Shown here: positions 55,870-64,000 of the stretch, piece after piece
Layout of the letters: each line of letters opens with the position of its first letter
Numbering within the stretch: the first letter of the stretch is position 1
Source: Planctomycetaceae bacterium
Lineage (GTDB): Bacteria > Planctomycetota > Planctomycetia > Pirellulales > Pirellulaceae
Reading direction: 5' to 3'
Length of the DNA stretch: 64,000 nt
NCBI GenBank assembly: GCA_020638995.1
Contig: JACKHM010000003.1
Span: forward strand, 434,001 to 498,000
Translations under genes and position numbers: made by a program
Notes under the pieces: generated by a model
Told to the model about the DNA's origin: nothing
Database searches by the model: none
Seen by the model: the letters and a program-made list of their open reading frames with translations, nothing else

Positions 55870-56516
55870 CGCCCCGCGTACTTCTGCTGTACTATTCGTA
55901 TACAAATCAAACTCGGCGTGTTGCTGATGCGATGGCGGAAGTGTTTGTTGCAGAGGGGTGTGAGGTCACGCGATTGGAACTTACATTGAGCGACCAACGA
56001 TTTTCGTTGGAGCTTCCCTTGCAACCATTTTGGCGGCGAATTCTGAAGTTCGTGGTGCCGCAACTTCTTGGTCAGACTGCAGAGATCAAATTCGACGAGC
56101 AATTGCTCGACGCAGAGTACGACCTCGTGTGTATCGGATCACCGACTTGGTGGTTCTACCCGGCAGTGCCCATTACATCTTTTCTGAAATTACCTGCAGC
56201 CTCCAAAGTTCTCCGAGGAAGTCGATTTGCCGTGTTTACCGTTTGCCGCGCGTTTTGGTGGGTGAATTATCGAACGGTTAGGCGACTGGCCACCCGCGCG
56301 GGCGGAAGCTTTGCCGACAGTGCAACATTTGCTTTCCACGGAAATCAAGTCCAGTCGATGCTTTCGTTTCTGAATTACTTACAATCTGGCGAAAACCGAG
56401 AGCGATTTATGGGATGCCGAATCTATGCGTTCGGTGTGCCCGACGAGGGGATTGAGAAAGCAAAGTCATTCGCACGGACTCTTGCCTCAAGCCAACTCGG
56501 TCACAACTCAAACTGA
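55866..56516 (+). CDS. Flavodoxin-like protein
   Basis: The start overlaps the PKS stop (ATGA), with AAGGGGAAG upstream, so it is coupled to it. The N-terminus VLLLYYSYTNQTRRVADAMAE contains the flavodoxin FMN phosphate loop (SYTNQT), and YDLVCIGSPTWWFYPAVPITSFL is the second FMN-side loop. At 216 residues it is in the range of flavodoxin/WrbA-like oxidoreductases. The C-terminal half (RGSRFAVFTVCRAFWWVNYRTVRRLA) is more basic and aromatic than usual. It may deliver electrons to, or oxidise, the polyketide product, but no partner is proven. Confidence 0.8.
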   Translation: MTPRVLLLYYSYTNQTRRVADAMAEVFVAEGCEVTRLELTLSDQRFSLELPLQPFWRRILKFVVPQLLGQTAEIKFDEQLLDAEYDLVCIGSPTWWFYPAVPITSFLKLPAASKVLRGSRFAVFTVCRAFWWVNYRTVRRLATRAGGSFADSATFAFHGNQVQSMLSFLNYLQSGENRERFMGCRIYAFGVPDEGIEKAKSFARTLASSQLGHNSN

Positions 56517-56551
56517 CGATCTCTTGATCCCTTTCCCACGAGGAGAACGAT

Positions 56552-56986
56552 ATGTCACGACAGCAATTCCTTGGGACGTGGAAACTCGTGTCTTCAGAAA
56601 TGGTGACCGACGACGACGTCATCTATCCATTAGGAAAACATTGCGTCGGCATAATCACATTCGACGATTTCGGCAAATTGAACGGGCAGATGATGAATGT
56701 GGAACGCCCAAAATTCGCCAGCAATGATATGCTGCGAGGTACGCCGGAGGAGATGCAGGCCGCCTATCAGGGATACGTTGCATTTTGGGCCAACTATACG
56801 GTCGACGAGGAACAAGGAACCATGAGCTACACCGTTGAGGGTAGCCTGTTTCCGAACTGGGTGGGCCATCAACAAGAGCGGCATTACAAATTCGATGGAA
56901 ATCGACTGACGCTCGAGACGTCGCCTCTTTCTTTGGGCGGGAAAGAGAATGTTGTGGGCGTCTTGGTGTGGGAGAAGCTGACTTAG
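56552..56986 (+). CDS. Lipocalin-like domain protein
   Basis: The 144-residue product has GAGGAGAA at good spacing before the ATG. The pattern FLGTWKLVSSEMVTDDDVIYPLG, GIITFDDFGKLNGQMM, ANYTVDEEQGTMSYTVEGSLFPNWVG and LTLETSPLSLGGKENVVGVLVWEKL is the lipocalin-like 5 family found beside many polyketide genes. Such proteins are small cytosolic barrels that may bind or cyclise hydrophobic intermediates. It is the last gene of the plus-strand biosynthetic operon, and its stop overlaps the stop of the convergent ACP gene by four bases. Confidence 0.8.
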   Translation: MSRQQFLGTWKLVSSEMVTDDDVIYPLGKHCVGIITFDDFGKLNGQMMNVERPKFASNDMLRGTPEEMQAAYQGYVAFWANYTVDEEQGTMSYTVEGSLFPNWVGHQQERHYKFDGNRLTLETSPLSLGGKENVVGVLVWEKLT

Positions 56987-57222
56987 TTCATCTCGCTTCG
57001 ATTTAGATACGCGACAATGTCATCGAGCGTTTTGAGTTGGTTGGCGATTTGGTTGGGTAACTCCACGTTGAACCGCTCTTCCAATTCCGTCAACAGCGTC
57101 ATGCGGTCGTAGGAATCTAGTCCTTGCTCGTCGAGCGGTTGATCAGGGGATAGCGAATCAACTTTGTTTCGCGCGATGTCTGCTTCCTTCATCAACAGGA
57201 TGATGTCCGCCACCGTAGTCAT
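56983..57222 (-). CDS. Stand-alone acyl carrier protein
   Basis: The 79-residue ACP carries its phosphopantetheine on the Ser of DEQGLDSYDRMTLLTELEE; the usual DSL/DSI is DSY. Helix III (IANQLKTLDDIVAYL) completes the four-helix fold. An AGGAGG site lies five bases before the start, and its ATG overlaps the stop of the KAS III-like gene (ATGA), so the two are co-translated. It converges on the lipocalin-like gene. It probably carries the acyl chain used by the KAS III-like enzyme. Confidence 0.92.
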   Translation of the reverse strand: MTTVADIILLMKEADIARNKVDSLSPDQPLDEQGLDSYDRMTLLTELEERFNVELPNQIANQLKTLDDIVAYLNRSEMN

Positions 57223-58169
57223 GCTTCCTCCTTCAATCGTTGCAAAAGATTGTTGCCCCAGCTGAAACCAACTCCAAACCCGCTGAGCATGATTCGGTCG
57301 AGGTCCGCTGCGTCAACATGCTTCTGGAGCATTAGCGGGATCGAAGACGAAACCGTATTCCCGTAGTTCGTCGCTTCGAAGGGAACTTTTTCCGACGGAA
57401 TTCGCATTTTCTTACTGATGTACTCGACCAGATATTTCGACCCTTGATGCAAAAGATACAAATCGACGTCGTCGACACACAACCGATTGCGTTTGAGCAA
57501 CTCTTTCATGCTCGGCGGCGCTTCCTGTACGGCGTGTTTAAAAACGCTGGCACCGTCCATTTCCAATCGCTCGCGAAACATGAGGCAGCGATAGCTGTTT
57601 GGCAAGGTACCGAAATTCGAGTCAACAAGTTGATACCCGGCACCACAGCGCGAAAAGTAAGTTGCTGTCGCAGCATCTCCAAATAACAGAGAGACGTCGC
57701 GGTCGTCGTCAGCGACTTTGTTCGAGTATGGATCGCTGGTAATCAACACGCCGTGATTCAATTGTGCCGCGTCCATCATGCTCGTGACAATCGCAACCGC
57801 GTGTGTATAGCCAGCACATCCTTGTGAAATATCGAACGTCATGCACTGCTTTGCAAGATCAAGCCGATTATGTACCAACGCCGCGGTGTGTGGAACTTTG
57901 AAATCGGGATGCTGCGTAACAACGGTGAGCAACTGAACTTCGTCTCGTGGCAAATCGCTTCGATCCGCCAGTGCATTGAAGGCGCGAACCGCGAGATCGC
58001 TCGTGGTTTCGCCGGCGTCCATGACTGATCGAGCGATGACTCCGAGCTTGTTCTCCAGGAATTCTCGATCAAATCCAACTCGCTCTGCCTTCAGATAGTT
58101 CGACTCTCGCCTATCCGGCAGGTAGATACCGATCGATCGGATTCTAGCAGGACGGCCGCCGTCGATCAT
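57219..58169 (-). CDS. 3-oxoacyl-ACP synthase III-like enzyme
   Basis: The 316-residue protein has the FabH-type triad: Cys118 in DISQGCAGYTHA, His241 in LLHQGSKYL and Asn271 in NYGNTVSSSIP. IRSIGIYLPDRR is the usual first strand. FabH-type enzymes use an acyl-CoA or acyl-ACP starter with malonyl-ACP. Close coupling with its own ACP, away from any fatty-acid gene block, suggests a specialised role in the neighbouring polyketide pathway, such as starter formation or a final condensation or release step, rather than housekeeping fatty-acid synthesis. Confidence 0.9.
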   Translation of the reverse strand: MIDGGRPARIRSIGIYLPDRRESNYLKAERVGFDREFLENKLGVIARSVMDAGETTSDLAVRAFNALADRSDLPRDEVQLLTVVTQHPDFKVPHTAALVHNRLDLAKQCMTFDISQGCAGYTHAVAIVTSMMDAAQLNHGVLITSDPYSNKVADDDRDVSLLFGDAATATYFSRCGAGYQLVDSNFGTLPNSYRCLMFRERLEMDGASVFKHAVQEAPPSMKELLKRNRLCVDDVDLYLLHQGSKYLVEYISKKMRIPSEKVPFEATNYGNTVSSSIPLMLQKHVDAADLDRIMLSGFGVGFSWGNNLLQRLKEEA

Positions 58170-58190
58170 TGTTGCACCTTGCCGTTTCCC

Positions 58191-59291
58191 TCAAGCATTG
58201 ATCGAGAAAAGTGGAAAATACGATGTGATACGATCATTCGCGTACTCACTGAACAGCTTAGGAATCTCGTCCCAAGTCCAAATGCGGTCGGGAGCAGGCG
58301 GCATCCAGCCATGTTCTTCGGCAAACAATACTGCTTCGACTCCTTCTTCGTAGCGAGCAAAATGTGTATGCACGTGAATGTGACGATTCAGGCATTCGAT
58401 CGCGCGGAAGATGTGGCTTCTCATTCCGCGCTTCCAGCCACAAGTCGTCACAACACCCTGACGCGCGAGCGCTTTCAGCGTAATCCGATGGACGGGGGTG
58501 CCGATATTGTCGATGAAAATCGATACCCCTTTGCCTGCCGTTTTCTGTGTGATCGCGTTCAAAAACTCGGCCTCGAATTCATTCTCGTTAAACTGCGATC
58601 GATCGATGGCTTCGATCTGCTTTTGTTGCAATAACTTCAGTCGCTCGGGGCCCGAACACGCCATGATCGTTTGGCAGCCGAACCGCTTGGCTAATTGGAG
58701 TTGCGCGAAGCTCACACCTCCTCCCCAGGCACACACCACGGTCTGCTCGGGAGGCACTTCCCGCATCTGGGACTGCCAACATTCGTAGGCGACCCGCCAA
58801 TTCGCCCACGCGGAAATGTATCGCAACGAAAACGCCGCCCACTGCGGAAGCGAGAATGAGGTGTCTCGTGGAATGCGAATCAGTTGCCGCTGGTGCAGTT
58901 TCATGGATTTTGCAAGAACGCCCATTGTTCCCGGTGCATCGTAGGCCAAGATCTTGATCGGATATCCTTGCTCGTCCCAGATACCATTCCCGAAGAGGAT
59001 ACAAGTGTCACCTTCAGAAAACTCCGTGACACTCGATCCGATCCGTTCGATTCGGACAACACCTGAATTCCCGAGGACGACACAGTCTTCATGCCGTTCA
59101 CGACAGATATCGATCGGATCGCGTTGCAGGGCATGCAACATATTCCCTTCCATGCAACCATAGAGTGGACTTGCAAGTACCTCATCTGCCGTGATATCCG
59201 GGAAGGTATAACGCTCGCGGACAAGTTCCTTTCGGTTCGCGTGGCGAGTGATCGCAGGAAGAACCCAGGCTTCGGTTGAAATAGTGCCCAT
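58191..59291 (-). CDS. Medium-chain dehydrogenase/reductase, crotonyl-CoA-reductase-like
   Basis: This is the first gene of the three-gene minus-strand operon, 21 bases before the KAS III-like gene. An N-terminal GroES-like fold (EAWVLPAITRHANRKELV, then NSGVVRIERIGSSVTEFSEGDTCILFG) and an NAD(P)-binding Rossmann fold (VVCAWGGGVSFAQLQLAKRFG, then GVSIFIDNIGTPVHRITLKALARQGVVTTCG) define the family. Sequence feel is nearest to enoyl/crotonyl-CoA reductases. The start is taken as the ATG at 59291 (MGTISTEAWVLP); the frame is open to a TTG at 59381, adding 30 residues. It could reduce an enoyl thioester that the PKS itself cannot. Confidence 0.8.
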   Translation of the reverse strand: MGTISTEAWVLPAITRHANRKELVRERYTFPDITADEVLASPLYGCMEGNMLHALQRDPIDICRERHEDCVVLGNSGVVRIERIGSSVTEFSEGDTCILFGNGIWDEQGYPIKILAYDAPGTMGVLAKSMKLHQRQLIRIPRDTSFSLPQWAAFSLRYISAWANWRVAYECWQSQMREVPPEQTVVCAWGGGVSFAQLQLAKRFGCQTIMACSGPERLKLLQQKQIEAIDRSQFNENEFEAEFLNAITQKTAGKGVSIFIDNIGTPVHRITLKALARQGVVTTCGWKRGMRSHIFRAIECLNRHIHVHTHFARYEEGVEAVLFAEEHGWMPPAPDRIWTWDEIPKLFSEYANDRITSYFPLFSINA

Positions 59292-59484
59292 TGCGACTTT
59301 GGAATCCGCTCCCTCGTAGCCCCATAAATGCCGGTCGGTGTCGAATACAAGGTTCCATTGAATCAGAGGGGCGGCTGACAAGCAAGCGAGCGGTCTATTT
59401 CAATCATGCTCCGTTTGCGGTATGAATGTTAGTTGAACCAACAATCGTCAAAGCGGGCATTCGTTTGTAGTCCAGTAGCGAAAC

Positions 59485-61827
59485 ATGCCTCCTCCGAACG
59501 ATGCGCCCACACGCGAGGAACTCGTTCGTCTGATCGCAGACGATCCCTTGCTACGCACGATTGATCGCTCTTACCTTGCCGGCTTGCAGCATGAACTGAG
59601 CTGGGTTGTATTGGCCGAGGGCGAGACGCTGTTTCGCGAAGGCGACACGATCGACGCGTTTTATTTTGTGACCAGCGGGCTCTTGGAAGTAGCCAAAGAC
59701 CAGGAAAATCTCGACGACAATCCAAACAACGATCGCCTCGTGATTGCGGAGATTGGCCCAGGTTCCACGATCGGCGAAATGCAGATTCTGACCGGCGGCG
59801 TTCGCAGTGCGACAGTCAGCGCCGCAAAGCCGAGCGGCCTCGTCAAATTCCCGAAAGAGGCGTTTGATAAGTTTCTGGGCGCAGATCCGGATGTGGTCGA
59901 GCAACTGGCCAAGACGATCATGCCCCGACTCTATCGGGACCAGATGGTCGACGTCCTCCCCAAGCTTTTCGGCGAACTTAATGAAGAGATGCTCCGCGAC
60001 CTCGAGTCCAAGATGACTTGGCGAAGTTTGCGCCGCGGAGACTTACTGTGCTATCAAAGCGAGCCCTCGGATAGTTTTTACATCATCATCAGCGGCCGAA
60101 TGCAGGTGCTGATTCAAGACATGAGCGGACAGTCGCAAAATGTCAGCGAGTTGTCCCAGGGCGAGTCGGTTGGTGAGATGGGCGTTGTGACCGGCGAGCC
60201 CCGTTCCGCGACGATTATCGCTTCGCGTGACACCGAACTTTTGGAGTTCTCGCGAGAAGAGTTTGAGGACTTTACAAAGCGATACCCCGAGATGATGCGT
60301 CGGATGACGAGTCTGTTAATCACGCGGTTGCAACGCGCCAATCGACTGACGCGTCTGAAGACGTTGAGCTCCAATATCCTCCTCGCTCCCGCCAGCGACG
60401 GCGTCGAACTTGGCGAGTTTGCAAAACAACTCTTCGAATCGCTACACGCGCTGGAGTATGACGAGAAGAGCGGCACAAAGCCTTGCTTGCTATTGACTAG
60501 TGACGAGGTGGATCGCCGCCTCGGCAGGCCAGGGATCTCGCAAGCTGGCGAGCGACGTCCGGATGATTTGCGACTTCGGTCGTGGTTGAGCGAACAGGAG
60601 CGAAAACACGCGGTGATCCTCTTGCAAGCAGATGCGACAGTTACAAATTGGACGAGCCGTTGCATCCGGAATGCCGACGAGATCATGTACGTGGCGAATG
60701 CAACCTGCGAGCCCACCACGACGCCTGTAGTTGCCGAAATCCAACTGCAAGAAGAGAAGCATGCCGAACGTCGTCACGCTTTGGTTTTACTACACGGAGA
60801 CGTGGCACGCCCCAGTGGTACGATCCGTTGGCTGAAGCGACTCGATCTTGCCAAGGAACTACTAGCCGAGGGAAGCCGTGGGCGACACTTTCATATTCGT
60901 CGGTCGAGGAGCCATGACTACCAACGTCTTGCCAGATACGTGGCGCGCCGTGAAGTCGGGCTTGTTTTGAGTGGGGGCGGAGCTCGCGGTTTTGCACACG
61001 TTGGTTGCATTCGGGCGATGCACGAGTTGGGTATCCCAATCGACGTGATCGGCGGCGTGAGCATGGGTAGCCTAGTGTCAGCGGCCTATGCTTTTGATCC
61101 GGATCGCTTTGAACAAACCATCAGCACGATTGAGTCTCAGCTGAAAGGCACGCTCTACGATATTACCGCACCCGTGGTAGCCATCGCCCGAGGGGAACGA
61201 TTTGATCGGCGTCTGCGAAGTTGGTTCGGAGCTGACACGCAAATTGAAGACCTATGGATGCCCTATTTCTGTGTATCGAGCAATCTCACGCAAGCTCAGA
61301 TCGTCGTCCATGAAACGGGCCCGCTGTGGTGGTCCGTGCGTGCCAGTGGGACACTTCCAGGTCTGACGACGCCGGTCGTGCATGATGATAGTCTGCTGTT
61401 CGATGGTTGCTTGTTGGACAATTTGCCAATGGATGTCATGCGCGAACGACTTGGTAGCTCAACGGTTATTGCCGTCGATGTTGTCCCACCTCATGACTTA
61501 AAAGTGCAGTTTCCCAATGTGCAAAGTCCGTCGGGGTGGTGGCTTTTGTGGAGGAAGTTTAATCCGTTCATGCAGACAATCGCGATGCCGAACATTGTTT
61601 CCATTTTGCACCGCGCGAGTGAGTTGGGCAGCGTCTATGGTCGCCAGAAGTTGATCGACCAGCACATCGCCGATCGCTACATACAACCTCCGGTCGATCA
61701 CATCAATATCGCCGACTTCGGGGGAATCTCCGAGGCCAAGCAAGTCGGCCACGACTATTGCAAAGCCAAGCTGAAAGCGTGGTGGCCATTGCACGAAGCG
61801 TCACAGATCGCCAGTCGCCGCGCATGA
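59485..61827 (+). CDS. Patatin-like phospholipase with two cyclic-nucleotide-binding domains (NTE-like)
   Basis: The 780-residue protein resembles neuropathy target esterase. Two cNMP-binding domains lie at about 15-150 and 155-290. Both keep the phosphate-cassette residues: GSTIGEMQILTGGVRSATV and GESVGEMGVVTGEPRSATI, with the Glu and Arg that contact the nucleotide. A linker follows, then the patatin domain (about 490-700): oxyanion loop SGGGARGFAHVG, nucleophile GVSMGS (Ser526) and the dyad Asp in FDGCLLDN (Asp640). Such enzymes hydrolyse phospholipids or lysophospholipids at the membrane; no transmembrane segment is visible. A cyclase gene converges on it, which suggests control by cAMP or cGMP. 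Confidence 0.92.
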   Translation: MPPPNDAPTREELVRLIADDPLLRTIDRSYLAGLQHELSWVVLAEGETLFREGDTIDAFYFVTSGLLEVAKDQENLDDNPNNDRLVIAEIGPGSTIGEMQILTGGVRSATVSAAKPSGLVKFPKEAFDKFLGADPDVVEQLAKTIMPRLYRDQMVDVLPKLFGELNEEMLRDLESKMTWRSLRRGDLLCYQSEPSDSFYIIISGRMQVLIQDMSGQSQNVSELSQGESVGEMGVVTGEPRSATIIASRDTELLEFSREEFEDFTKRYPEMMRRMTSLLITRLQRANRLTRLKTLSSNILLAPASDGVELGEFAKQLFESLHALEYDEKSGTKPCLLLTSDEVDRRLGRPGISQAGERRPDDLRLRSWLSEQERKHAVILLQADATVTNWTSRCIRNADEIMYVANATCEPTTTPVVAEIQLQEEKHAERRHALVLLHGDVARPSGTIRWLKRLDLAKELLAEGSRGRHFHIRRSRSHDYQRLARYVARREVGLVLSGGGARGFAHVGCIRAMHELGIPIDVIGGVSMGSLVSAAYAFDPDRFEQTISTIESQLKGTLYDITAPVVAIARGERFDRRLRSWFGADTQIEDLWMPYFCVSSNLTQAQIVVHETGPLWWSVRASGTLPGLTTPVVHDDSLLFDGCLLDNLPMDVMRERLGSSTVIAVDVVPPHDLKVQFPNVQSPSGWWLLWRKFNPFMQTIAMPNIVSILHRASELGSVYGRQKLIDQHIADRYIQPPVDHINIADFGGISEAKQVGHDYCKAKLKAWWPLHEASQIASRRA

Positions 61828-61897
61828 GTTGAGAGTGTGCGACGCAATATCGCCCGACATATGTGTGGAGCACCCCGAATAAGTGTCCGTCCGCGTC

Positions 61898-63754
61898 TCA
61901 TTTGTCCGCGAGTGAAAAAGCGCCGTCCCACGCCGGAGGTGGTGAGTTTTGCGATTCCGCCATCTGTCGGAGCAGGAACTGCTTAGGACCATCGGCATCC
62001 GGGACCTTGGTCAACAACTGTATTGCCGATTCCCAGTTGCCATCGATAACGGCATCCAAAGCCGCCTCATAATCCGAAATGACTTGATCGGTCGTAGCGG
62101 GCTGTTGCTCCACGGGTGGGATCAAGCCAAATACGTTCATGGGAGTATCCATGCCTTTAGGACGAACACGCGCCAGGCGACGGACACGACCTTCGCTCGC
62201 ATCAAGATACTTCCTCGCGTACTTGGCTGTCGTTTCGTCGATGCAGATTGGTAGGTCGAATTGCTTTGTCATCGTTTCCAGTCTTGCACCTTGATTGACG
62301 ACCGGACCGAAGACACCAACTTTAGCTTGCTGGTCCGTACCAATCTGCCCCGCGAGCGCACGTCCATGAGCGACTCCCAACCCGACGGAGAAGCCTTCCA
62401 ATAAACTCCCGCCAACCGCAATATCGTTATAAAACTGATTGTAGATCGCCAACGCCGCACGACACGCGGGCACTGGACCTTCCTTCAATTCGACCGGCCA
62501 GCCCCAGAACCCTAACGCAGCGTCTCCTTGAAAATCGGCAATTGCTCCGTCTCGTTCGAGGATTCCCCCTGCCATGACTCCCAATGCCGCACTTACGCTC
62601 CGGAGGAGTGTCAACAAATCGTTTTGAAGTTTCTCGGACTTCTGCGAAAAACCACGTACGTCGCAGAACAGAACGGAGATTTCCTTTTCGGACGGGGACA
62701 ATGCGTCCTGGCCTTGCGGACCAGTCAAACCCTCGATCACCTTCGGGGAAAAGAACGAACTAAGTTGCGTCTTTTGCTCCTGTAACAGCCTCACGTGTCG
62801 AATCGAACCGATGAACTGAGCAACCAATTCTGTGAAGCGCAGATTACTTGCAAGATCGCTATCCGAGACGATCAGCCCTCCTCCTTCCGCGCCTTTCCCG
62901 GACACATACATGCACCAGCCTTGACAGGATTCACCGCGGAGCGGGACACAAAATGCCCAGCCAAGTCCATCGGTGATGGTGAACGCCCCGGAACCGTGAT
63001 CCGTATCCCAAATGTGTATAACGCTGGCCTGTTCCCGGAGCGCTTTCAGAATCATCTTGCGACTGGGGCTAAACCTGCCTGAGAAGTCTTCGCGCGTCTC
63101 AAATCTCAGAGTCAGCGGTTCCGGGAACTCTTCGATCGAGTCTCCGCTCTGCGGCAACTTCGTCTCGTCGTAATGCGCGACCGCAACCGCATCTGCTTGA
63201 GGAATCGCATCCAACAGCAAACGTGAAATGAGACATCCCAAATCTTCGTCCGACTTTGACCCGGAAATCACTCGGGGCAACCTGGCCAGAATCTCGATCT
63301 GCTGGGCTGTATTTCGGAAGGCAATTTTTTGTAGCTCTTCTTCCGAATAGGCATGCGCTTCGATGACCGCGCCCGGTTCCTGGTACAACTGTGTCGAGAT
63401 CGTATCCTCGTCCATGCGGTCGATCGGCTGACTCATCTCTCCGACTGCTTGAAACGTCGTAGCACCAATCTGGAACCAATCGCCTGCGGCAATCGACAGC
63501 TCTTTTGTCATGCGGCTTCGATACACGATGGGGTTTCGTGCCGAGGGGAGCATGACGACCCGTAGCGTGCCGTCAGACCAACAAAGATCCGCGTGTTCGC
63601 GCGAGATCGCCAAGTCCCAGGGAATCGCCCAGCCTTTCTGAGGTGCTCGACCAATCCGGAGCACCTCGCCTTCGTTGAGCACTTTCTGAATTCGTTGAGA
63701 AGGATTTGGCCCCGAAATGCTAATTTGCAGCGTTGGTGTGGCAGCCTGTGCCAT
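61898..63754 (-). CDS. Class III adenylate/guanylate cyclase with N-terminal FHA and GAF-like region
   Basis: The 618-residue cytosolic protein starts with an FHA domain (about 10-100): VLRIGRAP with Arg33, then ISREHADLCW with Ser51 and His54, though the usual NG turn is not clear. A GAF-like region (about 135-330: EIEILARLPRVISGSKSDEDL) follows. The class III catalytic domain starts at ISVLFCDVRGFS (metal Asp365), continues with FQGDAALGFWG (second Asp411) and ends with VGLGVAHGRALAGQIG and VVNQGARLETM, where the Arg stabilises the transition state. Both metal Asp and the Arg are present, so it should be active. Cyclic AMP is likelier than cGMP but not certain. It converges on the CNB-patatin gene. 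Confidence 0.92.
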   Translation of the reverse strand: MAQAATPTLQISISGPNPSQRIQKVLNEGEVLRIGRAPQKGWAIPWDLAISREHADLCWSDGTLRVVMLPSARNPIVYRSRMTKELSIAAGDWFQIGATTFQAVGEMSQPIDRMDEDTISTQLYQEPGAVIEAHAYSEEELQKIAFRNTAQQIEILARLPRVISGSKSDEDLGCLISRLLLDAIPQADAVAVAHYDETKLPQSGDSIEEFPEPLTLRFETREDFSGRFSPSRKMILKALREQASVIHIWDTDHGSGAFTITDGLGWAFCVPLRGESCQGWCMYVSGKGAEGGGLIVSDSDLASNLRFTELVAQFIGSIRHVRLLQEQKTQLSSFFSPKVIEGLTGPQGQDALSPSEKEISVLFCDVRGFSQKSEKLQNDLLTLLRSVSAALGVMAGGILERDGAIADFQGDAALGFWGWPVELKEGPVPACRAALAIYNQFYNDIAVGGSLLEGFSVGLGVAHGRALAGQIGTDQQAKVGVFGPVVNQGARLETMTKQFDLPICIDETTAKYARKYLDASEGRVRRLARVRPKGMDTPMNVFGLIPPVEQQPATTDQVISDYEAALDAVIDGNWESAIQLLTKVPDADGPKQFLLRQMAESQNSPPPAWDGAFSLADK

Positions 63755-63866
63755 TGGGGGAAGATCTCCGTAGTAAGTGCGTTACGCGATCGCAGAATGG
63801 ATCTGCTGATGAGCAATCACGAAGTACACCGAGTTCTGCGAGTTCTGCTGCATCACTTTCCCGAAC

Positions 63867-64000
63867 TCAGATCTCGTACTCACCATTCGGTTCGCTGATC
63901 TGCAGATTAGGCAGTTTCAGTGCGTTCAATTCCGCGGTGACCTCTTCGTAGTATGCCGGTTTAATATGGACGACCAGTAACTTGATGTCGTGACGTGCAG
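63867..64000 (-). CDS. MBL-fold phosphodiesterase-like protein, C-terminal end only
   Basis: Only 44 residues before the stop at 63867 are inside the window; the gene continues beyond base 64000. They read ARHDIKLLVVHIKPAYYEEV and then TAELNALKLPNLQISEPNGEY. The HIKPxYxxEIxxEL segment near the C-terminus is typical of class II (MBL-fold) cyclic-nucleotide phosphodiesterases and related metallo-hydrolases. Lying right upstream of the cyclase on the same strand (112 bases apart), a cAMP phosphodiesterase would fit well. The call rests on a short tail and is tentative. Confidence 0.55.
   Translation of the reverse strand, partial: ARHDIKLLVVHIKPAYYEEVTAELNALKLPNLQISEPNGEYEI

Noticed and set aside
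1..64000. CRISPR array, prophage or rRNA operon
   Set aside because: No regularly spaced repeats, phage structural genes or rRNA signatures were seen on either strand.

Overview
This window looks like a chromosomal segment of a planctomycete, probably of the Pirellulaceae/Rhodopirellula type. The evidence is the density of planctomycete-typical families: a PSCyt1/DUF1549/DUF1553 protein next to DUF1501 proteins, a sulfatase with signal peptide, BamB-like PQQ propellers, a LamG fusion, DUF1080-type lectin folds, small leucine-rich RTLLL-type membrane proteins, a giant Ser/Thr kinase with an N-terminal Cys-pair ribbon, tandem clpP genes and mostly monocistronic layout. Genus-level placement is inference.

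Layout. 1-2018: end of a polysaccharide locus (sugar transferase fragment, GT4 glycosyltransferase). 2079-5432: MacA/MacB-type efflux pair on the minus strand. 5949-7625: ceramide-glucosyltransferase-like GT2 and a small His-rich membrane protein. 7675-12034: housekeeping block with tRNA-Gly(GCC), trigger factor, two tandem ClpP proteases and a coiled-coil lipoprotein. 12043-19064: minus-strand block of exported catabolic proteins (sulfatase, ceramidase-like/LamG, PQQ propeller, duplicated alpha/beta hydrolase). 19356-25008: FHA protein, M42 peptidase, a truncated sensor-like protein, csrA translationally coupled to a receiver that has lost its phospho-Asp, a small membrane protein, and a transglutaminase-elicitor-like protein. 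25108-32174: two DUF1501 genes separated by a truncated ISAs1-type transposase, then the large PSD1 protein. 32376-39025: greA behind a hairpin plus U-tract in its leader, glgX-treZ, a BON-domain protein, a REP-like palindrome and apbE. 39098-42861: surface/outer membrane proteins and a FadL-like porin.

43351-59291 is the most distinctive region: a kinase/AAA/TPR regulator, a Sfp-type phosphopantetheinyl transferase, a FAAL-ACP-KS-AT-cMT-ACP-TE polyketide synthase, a flavodoxin-like protein and a lipocalin-like protein on the plus strand, converging with (and overlapping by four bases) a minus-strand operon of reductase, KAS III-like synthase and stand-alone ACP. Together these predict a lipid-primed, C-methylated, non-reduced polyketide product that is not identifiable from sequence alone.

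59485-64000 looks like a complete cyclic-nucleotide signalling module: a patatin/NTE-like phospholipase with two cyclic-nucleotide-binding domains, a class III cyclase with FHA and GAF-like regions, and the 3' end of an MBL-fold protein resembling class II cAMP phosphodiesterases. All assignments are from reading motifs; no database search was run.
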